64,000 nt of DNA from Paenibacillus zeisoli (GCF_003994465.1 NZ_RZNX01000001.1:248001-312000); one strand, 5' to 3'; shown: positions 34,937 through 43,527, counted from the first letter of the stretch. Notes: generated by a model not told the origin, from the letters alone. A program made the numbers and translations.

Positions 34937-35018
34937 TTGATATTGATCTCAATATATATGACAAACGTACGGTTTTCAAGCATTTTTAAAGAAATGGTTG
35001 ATTTTTGCATTAAAAAGT

Positions 35019-35035
35019 TGTAATTTATAGTCACT
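35019..35035. promoter_or_regulatory. GlnR/TnrA-like box, one mismatch
   Basis: TGTAATTTATAGTCACT, one mismatch at the last base from TGTNA-N7-TNACA; five bases upstream of the next, perfect site. Confidence 0.45.
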
Positions 35036-35040
35036 AAACA

Positions 35041-35057
35041 TGTTATATATGATCACA
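35041..35057. promoter_or_regulatory. GlnR/TnrA-type box (nirB side)
   Basis: TGTTATATATGATCACA fits TGTNA-N7-TNACA perfectly. Its centre at 35049 is 73 bases from the nirB start, which allows a TnrA-type activation site near -50. Confidence 0.7.
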
Positions 35058-35121
35058 TTGACGAGGAAATGAGCAAAACAAGTTAAAAGTTAACACAAAC
35101 ATTACATGAAGGAGCGGACTA

Positions 35122-37542
35122 ATGAAAAAGAAGCTTGTACTTATTGGAAATGGTATGGCAGGAGTCAATGCAATTGAGCAGCTGCTTAAGCTGGCGCCTG
35201 ACAAGTATGAAATCACGGTATTCGGAAGTGAACCCCATCCCAACTACAATCGTATTCTGTTATCTTCGGTGCTTGCAGGCGATGCAACAATTCAAGATAT
35301 CGTAATTAACGATATGGATTGGTATACAGATAACGGAATAACGCTTCACACCAGCCAGACGGTAACCCATATAGATACCGAAATGAAAATCGTATCAACC
35401 GATAAAGGATTAACTGCAAGTTATGATGACCTGATTATTGCAACAGGCTCTCTACCGTTCATGCTTCCTCTACCCGGAGCGGATAAGGAAGGCGTTATTG
35501 CTTTCCGCGACATACAGGATTGTGAGTCTATGATTAATGCCGCCAAGCAGTACAAACATGCCGTTGTAATCGGTGGAGGATTACTGGGATTGGAAGCTGC
35601 CCGGGGCCTTCTTAATTTGAACATGGAGGTATCCGTGGTACACATCTTCAAGCACTTGATGGAACGCCAACTGGATGAGACAGCCTCTGATATGCTGCGT
35701 TCCGAGCTGGAGAGCCAAGGGATGAAGTTCCTGCTGGAACAGAATACCGATTCCATACTAGGTGATGAGCGAGTAACTGGAGTCCGGTTCAAGGATGGCA
35801 GTGAAGTGAAAGCCGATTTGGTTGTTATGGCTGTTGGGATCCGTCCGAATGTCGCTTTGGCTAAAGAGAGCGGAATCGAGATCAATAGAGGGATTGTCGT
35901 GAACGATTATCTTGAAACGGATACGCCCCATGTCTATGCAGTAGGGGAATGCGCGGAGCACAGTGGTGTGGTATACGGCCTGGTTGCGCCTCTCTTTGAT
36001 CAAGGAGCCGAGCTGGCTAAGAGGCTCGCTGGAATTCCATCTTCCGGTTATAAAGGCTCCGTTGTCTCTACCAAATTAAAAGTGTCCGGTGTGAACGTAT
36101 TTTCTGCGGGGCAATTCGTGGATAGTGAGGGGACACGTTCATTCCGAATCCAGGATGATTTTGATCGGGTATACAAGAAAATCGTTGTTCAGGACGGCAA
36201 GCTGATTGGTGCCGTACTCTTCGGTGACACCAGTGACGGCTCCAAGCTCTTCTCAATGATTCGTGCAGGTCAGGATATCAGCGGTCAAGAGAAGGAATTG
36301 GTGCTTGGCGCACAGGGGTCAAGCAAGCCTAAGTCAGGTATTGATTTCGTGGCAGCTATGTCTAATGACGAAATTGTATGTGGATGTAACGGTGTCTCTA
36401 AAGGGACTATTCTCAGCGCCATCGAGGAGAAGGGATGTACGAGTGTTAATGATGTCAAGTACTGCACCAAAGCAACAGGAAGTTGCGGTGGATGCAAGCC
36501 ATTGGTTGCGGATTTATTGACCTACGCCCTAGGAGCTGAAGGGGTTACCGCGATTAAGGAAGGGGTCTGCGGCTGTACAACGCTTGGACGTGAGGAAGTG
36601 GTAGAGGCCATTCGGACGATGAGATTGACTTCTTCCAGAGAGGTAATGAATGTGCTGGAATGGAAGAACCCGGAAGGATGCTCGAAGTGCAGACCAGCAC
36701 TTAACTACTATCTGGGAATGATCTGGCCTGAGGAGCACACAGATGAGAAGGAATCCCGATTTGTGAATGAGCGGAACCACGGCAACATCCAGAAGGATGG
36801 GACGTACTCGGTCATTCCGCGGATACACGGAGGAGTTACAACTGCTGAGGATCTGAAGAAGATTGCCGATGTCGCGGTCAAATATGATGTGGAAACCGTG
36901 AAAATTACAGGTGCTCAGCGAATTGGACTATATGGAATCAAGAAGGAGGATCTGCCTAAGGTCTGGGAAGAGCTGGATATGACCTCTGGCTTTGCTTATG
37001 GGAAATCCCTTCGAGCGGTCAAAACATGTGTAGGCTCAACCTGGTGCCGATTTGGAACTCAGGATTCGATGAGCATGGGGATTGAACTGGAGAAACGCCT
37101 TGAACGAATTAGCACTCCTGCCAAAACGAAAGTTGCTGTATCCGGTTGTCCTCGAAACTGTGCTGAAGCAACCATCAAAGACCTCGGTGTTGTAGCGATT
37201 GATGGCGGCTGGGAGATCTATGTTGGCGGCAATGGGGGTACGGATATCCGGCCGGCTGAGTTACTGGTCAAGCTGAAGACGGAAGATGAAGTTATTGAAT
37301 GGACGCTGGCTTACTTCCAACTGTACCGTGAGAATGCCAATTACAATGAGCGGACATCCAAATGGATTGAACGTGTAGGCATCGAGTCCATCAAGAAGGG
37401 GCTTGCCTCCCAAGAAGAACGCAAGGCGCTGCAGCAGCGTTATGAATTTAGTGCAGGACTTACCCAGGATCCTTGGAAGGAAATCATAGAGCAGGAACGC
37501 CTGAACAAGAACTACGAACCACTTCAGTCGCTTAAAGTGTAA
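35122..37542 (+). CDS. nirB: Nitrite reductase (NAD(P)H) large subunit
   Basis: Assimilatory nitrite reductase that reduces NO2 to ammonium; 806 residues, the length of B. subtilis NasD/NirB. Order of domains: FAD/NAD(P)H oxidoreductase (IGNGMAGVNAIEQLL, then VIGGGLLGLEAARGL near 150 and YAVGECAEHSG near 272); a [2Fe-2S] BFD-type segment (CGCNGVSKGT, CTKATGSCGGC near 450); a second CGC segment near 485; and the sirohaem/4Fe-4S half, with TCVGSTWCRFG near 635 and SGCPRNCAEA near 675. Ribosome site GAAGGAG precedes the ATG. The Rieske subunit gene follows after about 30 bases. Two perfect GlnR/TnrA boxes and one imperfect box lie upstream. Confidence 0.96.
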   Translation: MKKKLVLIGNGMAGVNAIEQLLKLAPDKYEITVFGSEPHPNYNRILLSSVLAGDATIQDIVINDMDWYTDNGITLHTSQTVTHIDTEMKIVSTDKGLTASYDDLIIATGSLPFMLPLPGADKEGVIAFRDIQDCESMINAAKQYKHAVVIGGGLLGLEAARGLLNLNMEVSVVHIFKHLMERQLDETASDMLRSELESQGMKFLLEQNTDSILGDERVTGVRFKDGSEVKADLVVMAVGIRPNVALAKESGIEINRGIVVNDYLETDTPHVYAVGECAEHSGVVYGLVAPLFDQGAELAKRLAGIPSSGYKGSVVSTKLKVSGVNVFSAGQFVDSEGTRSFRIQDDFDRVYKKIVVQDGKLIGAVLFGDTSDGSKLFSMIRAGQDISGQEKELVLGAQGSSKPKSGIDFVAAMSNDEIVCGCNGVSKGTILSAIEEKGCTSVNDVKYCTKATGSCGGCKPLVADLLTYALGAEGVTAIKEGVCGCTTLGREEVVEAIRTMRLTSSREVMNVLEWKNPEGCSKCRPALNYYLGMIWPEEHTDEKESRFVNERNHGNIQKDGTYSVIPRIHGGVTTAEDLKKIADVAVKYDVETVKITGAQRIGLYGIKKEDLPKVWEELDMTSGFAYGKSLRAVKTCVGSTWCRFGTQDSMSMGIELEKRLERISTPAKTKVAVSGCPRNCAEATIKDLGVVAIDGGWEIYVGGNGGTDIRPAELLVKLKTEDEVIEWTLAYFQLYRENANYNERTSKWIERVGIESIKKGLASQEERKALQQRYEFSAGLTQDPWKEIIEQERLNKNYEPLQSLKV

Positions 37543-37573
37543 TCAAATTTACTTGAAAAAGGGGAGCTGTAAT

Positions 37574-37912
37574 ATGAATCGATTCATCATCGGCCAAGCC
37601 AGCGAAATTGAGGAGAAGAGGGCACGTGTAGTTCGCATACTGGACACGGAGATTGCCATATTTAAATTAACCGGCGGAGAGCTGCGCGCAATTGAGAATT
37701 TGTGTCCGCACAAAAACGGCAAGCTGTCGGAAGGCATAGTATGCGATCATCATGTGTACTGCCCACTGCATGATTGGAAGATCGATTTAAATGATGGTCT
37801 GGTTCAGGCTCCAGATGAAGGGTGCGTCAAGTCATATCATGTGGAAGTGGAAGAGACCACAGGCAATATTATTCTTTATGTAGAGAGCAAGGAGCCTACA
37901 AGGGCTTCCTAA
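37574..37912 (+). CDS. nirD: Nitrite reductase (NAD(P)H) small subunit
   Basis: Rieske-type [2Fe-2S] partner of NirB, 112 residues. The cluster ligands are C-x-H in ENLCPHKNGKLS and C-x2-H in CPLHDWKIDL, about 16 residues apart. It starts at ATG 37574 behind GGGGAGC; an upstream in-frame codon at 37553 has no site. The nitrite channel gene begins 26 bases after its stop. The trio NirB-NirD-channel is one transcription unit ended by a strong terminator. Confidence 0.94.
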   Translation: MNRFIIGQASEIEEKRARVVRILDTEIAIFKLTGGELRAIENLCPHKNGKLSEGIVCDHHVYCPLHDWKIDLNDGLVQAPDEGCVKSYHVEVEETTGNIILYVESKEPTRAS

Positions 37913-37938
37913 AGGGATTTAAGAGGGGGGAGATTACT

Positions 37939-38760
37939 GTGAATTATATAAAGCCTCAGGAAGTAGTGAATCAAATGATTCAAGCCGGCGCTGTCAAATC
38001 TAAACTTTCTGTCAAGGATCTACTCATCCGGGGGTTTCTCGCCGGGGCTATCCTGTCCTTTGCAACCACACTGGCTTTCACGGCAACTACCCAGACGGGT
38101 ATTGGGCTTGTAGGCGCGTTGGTCTTTCCGGTAGGATTCGTCATTATCATTCTTCTTGGACTTGAGCTTGTAACAGGTACATTTGCTCTTGCACCCATCG
38201 CCGTTATGGCCAGGCGTGCCACCCTTGGAGGCATGCTCGAAAATTTCTTCTGGGTAATTCTTGGACATATTCTAGGTTCTATCTTCTATGCAGGTTTGTA
38301 TTACGTGGCTGTAACCAATTTTGGCCATATTCATGATCAGCCTATAATCAAGTACATCATCAAACTGGCAGAGACCAAGACAAATGGATATTCAGTTCTG
38401 GGTAGTGATGGAATGATTGCGGTATTTGTGAAGGCGATATTGTGCAACTGGATGGTAACACTGGGAGCGGTCATGGCGATGACTTCCAGCTCGACAACAG
38501 GCAAGATTCTGGCGATGTGGCTGCCAATTCTGACCTTCTTCGCCCAAGGATTTGAACATGCGGTAGTGAATATGTTCGTCATTCCGGCAGGTATAATGTA
38601 CGGAGCCAAGGTCAGCCTTGGAGATTGGTGGCTGTGGAATCAAATTCCGGTGCTTCTAGGTAACCTGGTAGGTGGAGTGTTATTTACAGGAATATTGCTC
38701 TATATTACTCACAGAACCACGGAAACCTCGCAAGCCAAACCAACTACGAAGGTAGCATGA
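37939..38760 (+). CDS. nirC: Formate/nitrite transporter family protein (NirC-like)
   Basis: Membrane channel of the FNT family, 273 residues with six helices. It takes up or exports nitrite beside its reductase. Motifs: FLAGAILSFATTLAF near residue 36, GLELVTGTFALAP near residue 76 (the FNT signature), NWMVTLGAVMA near 172, and GFEHAVVNMFVIPAGIM near 200. Start GTG 37939 follows GGGGGGAG; the longer frame into nirD is rejected as overlapping the conserved C terminus of that gene. Terminator at 38787. Confidence 0.92.
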   Translation: MNYIKPQEVVNQMIQAGAVKSKLSVKDLLIRGFLAGAILSFATTLAFTATTQTGIGLVGALVFPVGFVIIILLGLELVTGTFALAPIAVMARRATLGGMLENFFWVILGHILGSIFYAGLYYVAVTNFGHIHDQPIIKYIIKLAETKTNGYSVLGSDGMIAVFVKAILCNWMVTLGAVMAMTSSSTTGKILAMWLPILTFFAQGFEHAVVNMFVIPAGIMYGAKVSLGDWWLWNQIPVLLGNLVGGVLFTGILLYITHRTTETSQAKPTTKVA

Positions 38761-38786
38761 GTTCTTAATAAAATACTTTATAAATA

Positions 38787-38812
38787 AGAACCCGTCTAAT
38801 CTGACGGGTTCT
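38787..38812. terminator. Bidirectional terminator
   Basis: AGAACCCGTC / GACGGGTTCT stem, between the convergent nirC and GH13 genes, with T-rich flank on the plus strand. Confidence 0.85.
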
Positions 38813-38820
38813 TTGGCATT

Positions 38821-40506
38821 TCATGTTAATTTATAAACCCTGGCTTCGTAAGGACGGAGCATGAACATGTTCTTGTCCTCCTCTGCAGGCAGTTCGTAAT
38901 TGGCAATAAGCAGCTCTCTGGATGCATTCTTAAGTTCATCAGACCATTGAAATACAGGGGTGCCATCGAAAAAATTAAGGATAATAAGAAGTCTCTCATC
39001 ATTCAGTGTTCGGGTATACACATATAATTCCGGATCTAAGGGGAGCAGCAGCTTATACTCACCATAGACAAATACTTTATTTTTCTTGCGGAGAGCTAGG
39101 AGCTTACGGTAATGATGATATATAGAGTCCGGATCCTGGACAGCCGAAGCAACGTTCACTTCCTCGTAATTCTTATTTACCTTGATCCAAGGTTCTCCAG
39201 TAGTGAAACCTGCCTGAGCAGAATCGTCCCACTGCATGGGAGTCCGGGCATTGTCCCGGCTTTTCGCCCTGATTGCAGCCATGGTCTGGTCGCCTGGTCT
39301 GCCTTGCAGATTAGCATGCTCATAGAAATTCAATGTCTCCACATCACGGTAATCGCTGATCGAATCATACGAAACATTGCACATTCCAATCTCTTCACCT
39401 TGATAAATATAGGGTGTTCCTTCCAAGGTAAGCATCCAAGTGGCGAGCATTTTGGCTGATTGAACGCGATATTCTTGGTCATTCCCAAACCGGGATACAG
39501 GTCTTGGCTGATCATGGTTACCGAGGTAATTTGCATTCCAACCCTTATTATGCAGGGTGGTCTGCCATCTGCTCATAATTTTCTTCAACTCCAGCAAGGT
39601 CCAGGAGCGCATCTCCCATTTTCCCGTTCCGTTGGAAGCGGAATCCAGGGTCATATGCTCAAATTGAAATACCATATTGAGTTCATGGCGCTTGTCCCCA
39701 ACATATTCTAGTGCCTGTTCTGGTCCAAGTCCAGAAGTCTCCCCAACTGTCATTATGTCGTAATCCATAAGAACTTCTTCGTTTAATTTACGAAGCATAA
39801 GATGGACCTTCTCCAGATTAGAGAAAAGCTGATAGGCCTGGACAACAGGAAGGTGCTGCGGATTGTTCGCGTTCGGAAGACCTTTGGCTTTTACAATATG
39901 GGCTATAGCGTCGAACCGGAAACCGTCCACTCCTTTTTCGAGCCACCATCGAATCATTTGGTACAGACCGTGGACCACCTCATCGTTCCTCCAATTGAGG
40001 TCCGGCTGATGCTTGGAATATAGATGCATAAAGTATTCATCTGTCTTGCCATCATGTTCCCATACTGAACCGCTGAAGTAAGATTCCCAATTGTTCGGAT
40101 ACATTCCATTGACACCTTCACGCCAGATATAATAACTGCGCTTGGGATTATCTTTCGAAGAACGAGATTCGATGAACCAGGGATGCTGGTCCGAGGTATG
40201 ATTAAGCACAAGATCCATCATGATCTTTAATCCGCGGGCATGAGCTTCTTTAAGTAGGTTATCAAAATCCTCCATTGTGCCAAACTCGGAATTAATCGCA
40301 TAGTAGTCACTGATATCATAACCGTTATCTTCCCCAGGTGACTGATAGATTGGACAGATCCATAACACATCGATGCCCAGCTCCTTAAGGTAATCAAGCT
40401 TTGAAATAACTCCTTTGAGGTCGCCTATTCCATCTCCGTTTGAATCCTTGAAGCTGGCTGGGTAAATCTCGTAGACTGCGGCTTCTTTCCACCAGGTTGA
40501 GTTCAT
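38821..40506 (-). CDS. malL: GH13 alpha-glucosidase (oligo-1,6-glucosidase type)
   Basis: Cytoplasmic alpha-glucosidase of 561 residues that cleaves isomalto- or malto-oligosaccharides. It starts WWKEAAVYEIYPASFKDSNG. The family regions are visible in order: DLVLNHTSDQHPWF near residue 98; GVDGFRFDAIAHI with the nucleophile aspartate near 195; MTVGETSGLG with the acid/base glutamate near 252; and YLGNHDQPRPVSRFG near 322. It lies in the same direction as the nitrate-reductase-like gene, 42 bases downstream, with GAGGAGG before its ATG. A sugar gene inside a nitrogen-oxide island is unusual; it may be accidental read-through. Confidence 0.9.
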   Translation of the reverse strand: MNSTWWKEAAVYEIYPASFKDSNGDGIGDLKGVISKLDYLKELGIDVLWICPIYQSPGEDNGYDISDYYAINSEFGTMEDFDNLLKEAHARGLKIMMDLVLNHTSDQHPWFIESRSSKDNPKRSYYIWREGVNGMYPNNWESYFSGSVWEHDGKTDEYFMHLYSKHQPDLNWRNDEVVHGLYQMIRWWLEKGVDGFRFDAIAHIVKAKGLPNANNPQHLPVVQAYQLFSNLEKVHLMLRKLNEEVLMDYDIMTVGETSGLGPEQALEYVGDKRHELNMVFQFEHMTLDSASNGTGKWEMRSWTLLELKKIMSRWQTTLHNKGWNANYLGNHDQPRPVSRFGNDQEYRVQSAKMLATWMLTLEGTPYIYQGEEIGMCNVSYDSISDYRDVETLNFYEHANLQGRPGDQTMAAIRAKSRDNARTPMQWDDSAQAGFTTGEPWIKVNKNYEEVNVASAVQDPDSIYHHYRKLLALRKKNKVFVYGEYKLLLPLDPELYVYTRTLNDERLLIILNFFDGTPVFQWSDELKNASRELLIANYELPAEEDKNMFMLRPYEARVYKLT

Positions 40507-40548
40507 CTAAGGTTCCTCCTCGCGTAAAAATATTCAAGACAAATCTCA

Positions 40549-42966
40549 TCATCGCGAAGGCAGATAAGGGGGGATCGGAACATTTAGGACTGACATGGGA
40601 ACCTCCAGAGTATGACCCGTCTGAATCTCATAGGGAGTTGCAAGTTGATTTGCCTGCAGCAGGCTGCTCAGGCTCAGACCATAGCGCGCTGCGATGTCCG
40701 CAGCTGTCTCTTCTCCGCCTACAACATGCTCGCGGCGTAATTTATCGATTCGGCAGGCGCAATGCTTGAAAGTGGGCTGCTTCGATAATGGATCTACAAA
40801 ATCGACAGTGAGCTCATTCGCTGCCTGGTTGCCTTCCCAGCTTCCATAGTGAAAAGGAACAAAAATCAATCCTTTCTGAACGACATCGCTGATTCTGGCC
40901 GGAACTTCAATCCAGCCTCGCGGTGAAGAAATTCGCACCAATTCACCATCGATAATTCCGTATTGATCAGCATCCTCGGGATGTAATTCAGCATACCCCT
41001 GCGGCGCAGCCATTTGCAGATAAGGAGAGCGCCCGGTCTTCGTACGGGTATGCCAATGCCAGACCAAACGCCCCGTTGTTAACCACAGCGGATAGTTCTC
41101 ATCCGGTCTTTCGGAAGCCGGATTATAGCGAGTTGGATGAAGGATGGCACGCCCATTTGCATTTTTGGATGCGAACTCTGCTTGAGTTAGGGAACGGCCA
41201 GTAAATTGATCCTTAGTATAGCTCTGGGTATAATGCGGTGTTGTATGAAATTGTAGATCGGTATAGAGGCGAGGCGTTCCTTCTGGGTGTGCCTCATTAA
41301 CAGGCCAGCGCAGCCCGTTCGCTTGTTCCAGCTTGTCATAAGTGATACCGGTCATATCACAGGGACGGCCTCGGGATACCCGCTTCCATTCCTCGAAGGC
41401 TTCCTCGGGGGTAGAATACGAGATTAACGGCTTTCCGTCTTGATCCCGGAAGTCCATACGTTTAGCGAAATCCAGCAGAATTTGAAGATCAGTGAGCACC
41501 TGGCCAGGTGGATCAATGGCTTTGCGCAGCAGGTTAATGGTTCGATCTGCGTTCTCCATCGTACCTTCCTTTTCTCCCCACATGGCCGCAGGCAGGACAA
41601 CATCCGCTACCCGGGTTGTCTCAGTCAGGAAATGATCCTGTACGATTACAAATACCTTATCCAGCGCAGTTTTGGCCCGTCGGCGGTTCGGCAGTGAGAC
41701 AAGCGGATTCGTTCCAATATTCCAGAATACTCCGATCTGTCCGCGTTCCATCATCTCCAGCTGCTCCTCGATTCCTTTCTCAGGGCCAACGGGAAGCAGC
41801 ATCGGATCCACATTCCACAGCCGTCCCATCTCTTCAATGTGAGCAGGATTCATGGGATTTCGGTGCGCTGGATAGGTCCCTACGCCGCCAGCTGTCCGGT
41901 TCGCAGACGAGCTTGGCTGTCCTGCCATGTGGAGTGGGCCGCAGCCTGGCTTGCCAATGAGACCGCGAATCAGATGAAGGTTGTTGATGGCGACACAGGA
42001 AGTTGTAGCATCTGCACTCTGAAAGGCGCCCTGAAGAGTTGTAGTAACCAGGGAAGATGTGTCCGATAATATTCTGGCCGCTTCCATTAACAGATCCTGT
42101 GGGATTCCGGTCTCCTGGGCTGTGCGCGCAGGTGTCCATTCCAGAACACTAGCCGCCATCTCTTCATAGCCGATGGTATACTGCTCAATGAAGTTCTTGT
42201 TCGCTGCACCGTTTTGCAAGATCAGGTTAATTAACCCGTTGAGCAAAGGGACATTTGTTCCAGGGATGAGCTGAAGATGGAGATCAGAGCTTCGAGCGGT
42301 TTGAGTTCTACGGGGATCCACGGTAATGATGAAGGGCTTGCCGGTGCGTTTTTTGCGCTGCATGATCCGTTCATACAGGACGGTGCCCGTCTCAGCAACA
42401 TTATGTCCGAACAGCATCAAGGTGTCTGCCTGATCCACATCATCAAAGGAGGCAGGCGTACCATCTGCACCGAAGGATTGAAGGAGACAAAACTCGGTGG
42501 TAGCGGTGCAGAGCCGAGTGTTGGCATCAAGCAGGTGCGTGTTCAGCCCGGCACGGCCTATTTTGGCAATCGTGTAATAATCCTCAAGAAAGCCTTGGCC
42601 AGTAGAATAAATAGAGATACTGTTCTTTCCTTTCTCCTTCTGAGAGATCTTCACCTTAGATACGATAAGCTCCATAGCTTCATCCCATGTTGCCGGAGCG
42701 AGCTCACCCTGCGGGTTGCGGATGAGAGGGGTAAGCAGCCGGTCCGGGCTGCCGTTCGCATACCATTGGTTCTCACCTTTGGGGCCAAGCCGGCCGCGGT
42801 TAATGGGATGCTCGGCATTTCCCTTTATGCCGACAATTTGCTCATCCTTAACAGCGATATGACAGCCGCATCCTACCGAACAAAGATTGCAGGTGCTGTA
42901 GACCCAGCGGTCCACCTCACCCTGACTATAGACATTCATATCAATACGCTCATTGTCCCAACTCAT
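40549..42966 (-). CDS. nasC: Molybdopterin oxidoreductase, nitrate reductase-like, with C-terminal LysM-like domain
   Basis: An 805-residue MGD-type molybdoenzyme, probably the assimilatory nitrate reductase catalytic subunit. The 4Fe-4S ligands are C26, C29 and C33 in CNLCSVGCGC; the expected fourth cysteine is glycine in RGRLGPKG, though C35 may substitute. The probable molybdenum ligand is C153 in NTRLCTATTE. The C-terminal MopB domain has ITVDPRRTQTA, then PLWLTTGRLVWHWHTRT near 630. After the normal end, residues about 747-790 read as a LysM domain (HVVGGEETAADIAARYG, then LATPYEIQTGHTLEVP). No Tat signal, so it is cytoplasmic. Ribosome site GGAGG precedes the ATG. No NasB-type electron donor is encoded nearby. 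Confidence 0.8.
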   Translation of the reverse strand: MSWDNERIDMNVYSQGEVDRWVYSTCNLCSVGCGCHIAVKDEQIVGIKGNAEHPINRGRLGPKGENQWYANGSPDRLLTPLIRNPQGELAPATWDEAMELIVSKVKISQKEKGKNSISIYSTGQGFLEDYYTIAKIGRAGLNTHLLDANTRLCTATTEFCLLQSFGADGTPASFDDVDQADTLMLFGHNVAETGTVLYERIMQRKKRTGKPFIITVDPRRTQTARSSDLHLQLIPGTNVPLLNGLINLILQNGAANKNFIEQYTIGYEEMAASVLEWTPARTAQETGIPQDLLMEAARILSDTSSLVTTTLQGAFQSADATTSCVAINNLHLIRGLIGKPGCGPLHMAGQPSSSANRTAGGVGTYPAHRNPMNPAHIEEMGRLWNVDPMLLPVGPEKGIEEQLEMMERGQIGVFWNIGTNPLVSLPNRRRAKTALDKVFVIVQDHFLTETTRVADVVLPAAMWGEKEGTMENADRTINLLRKAIDPPGQVLTDLQILLDFAKRMDFRDQDGKPLISYSTPEEAFEEWKRVSRGRPCDMTGITYDKLEQANGLRWPVNEAHPEGTPRLYTDLQFHTTPHYTQSYTKDQFTGRSLTQAEFASKNANGRAILHPTRYNPASERPDENYPLWLTTGRLVWHWHTRTKTGRSPYLQMAAPQGYAELHPEDADQYGIIDGELVRISSPRGWIEVPARISDVVQKGLIFVPFHYGSWEGNQAANELTVDFVDPLSKQPTFKHCACRIDKLRREHVVGGEETAADIAARYGLSLSSLLQANQLATPYEIQTGHTLEVPMSVLNVPIPPYLPSR

Positions 42967-42992
42967 GACGAACCTCCATTCTGTAGTTACGA

Positions 42993-43403
42993 TTATTGAT
43001 ATAAGGCGGGTACGATAAACCTAATGGCAGCAGCCCCATAGATTTCTTTGAGCTCGGCTCCTGTCTCCTTAAGACGGGACTTGATGCCAGGAAATCGATT
43101 CTCCAGCTTCTTCGCTTCTTCAGAATCCTTGTGGTCCATCCATTTCACAGCGCGAAGCCATGCCCGAAAGGTGGGTTCAACGATCTCATCATTCAGATAT
43201 ACAATGGAAAGGTCATTCTTGATTTCTTCTATCGGAGGTTCTGTACTCTTTAGCTTGGACAGCAGCCGCTCCAACGCAGATTGTTCTTCCTGCAGGGAAG
43301 TACGATACAACTTGACAAGGGGATGCTCCATTTCTTCAGTTTCGTCAATTGTTAGATTGATTTGCTCCGCCACATCCGTAAGTAATTCAAGCAGCTTCCG
43401 CAT
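42993..43403 (-). CDS. Unknown helical protein in the nitrate-reductase-like operon
   Basis: A 136-residue charged protein, mostly helical, with many Glu and Lys (ETEEMEHPLVKLYRTSLQEE) and a C-terminal region EIYGAAAIRFIVPALYQ. No signal peptide, membrane segment or cysteine. I recognise no family. It lies 26 bases upstream of the molybdoenzyme gene on the same strand, with a good ribosome site (GGGAGGTGGAG). The position in front of a molybdoenzyme, together with size and helicity, is compatible with a maturation chaperone, but it lacks visible TorD or NarJ motifs. Confidence 0.7.
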   Translation of the reverse strand: MRKLLELLTDVAEQINLTIDETEEMEHPLVKLYRTSLQEEQSALERLLSKLKSTEPPIEEIKNDLSIVYLNDEIVEPTFRAWLRAVKWMDHKDSEEAKKLENRFPGIKSRLKETGAELKEIYGAAAIRFIVPALYQ

Positions 43404-43432
43404 TTACTCCACCTCCCGTAATTTGTATAACA

Positions 43433-43444
43433 AGACATATGTCT
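43433..43444. promoter_or_regulatory. GACATATGTC palindrome
   Basis: AGACATATGTCT, a perfect 12-bp palindrome between the divergent nasC-operon start and the radical SAM gene. Its core GACATATGTC is identical to the palindrome before the ydcZ-crp operon. No known regulator was recognised. Confidence 0.35.
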
Positions 43445-43511
43445 AAAATTACCCGTGCAGGATTGAACATAACCAAGTGCATGACTAGAGTGAACAGGAT
43501 AAATCGAACAA

Positions 43512-43527
43512 AGTGACAGGTATCACA
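43512..43527. promoter_or_regulatory. Fnr-type box before the radical SAM gene
   Basis: AGTGA-CAGGTA-TCACA, one mismatch from TGTGA-N6-TCACA. Its centre at 43519.5 is 32 bp from TTAGTTT at about 43551, a weak -10, and would put the start near 43561, 27 bases before the ATG. Confidence 0.6.

Noticed and set aside
34936-34953. TTGATATTGATCTCAA as an E. coli-type Fnr site before SUMT/nirB
   Set aside because: Half-site spacing is two bases too long for TTGAT-N4-ATCAA, and clearer GlnR/TnrA boxes lie beside it.
42277-42999. 240-codon plus-strand frame opposite the molybdoenzyme gene
   Set aside because: It lies wholly antisense to a gene with clear motifs, has no ribosome site and no recognisable domain; the length is explained by GC-rich codons of the real gene.
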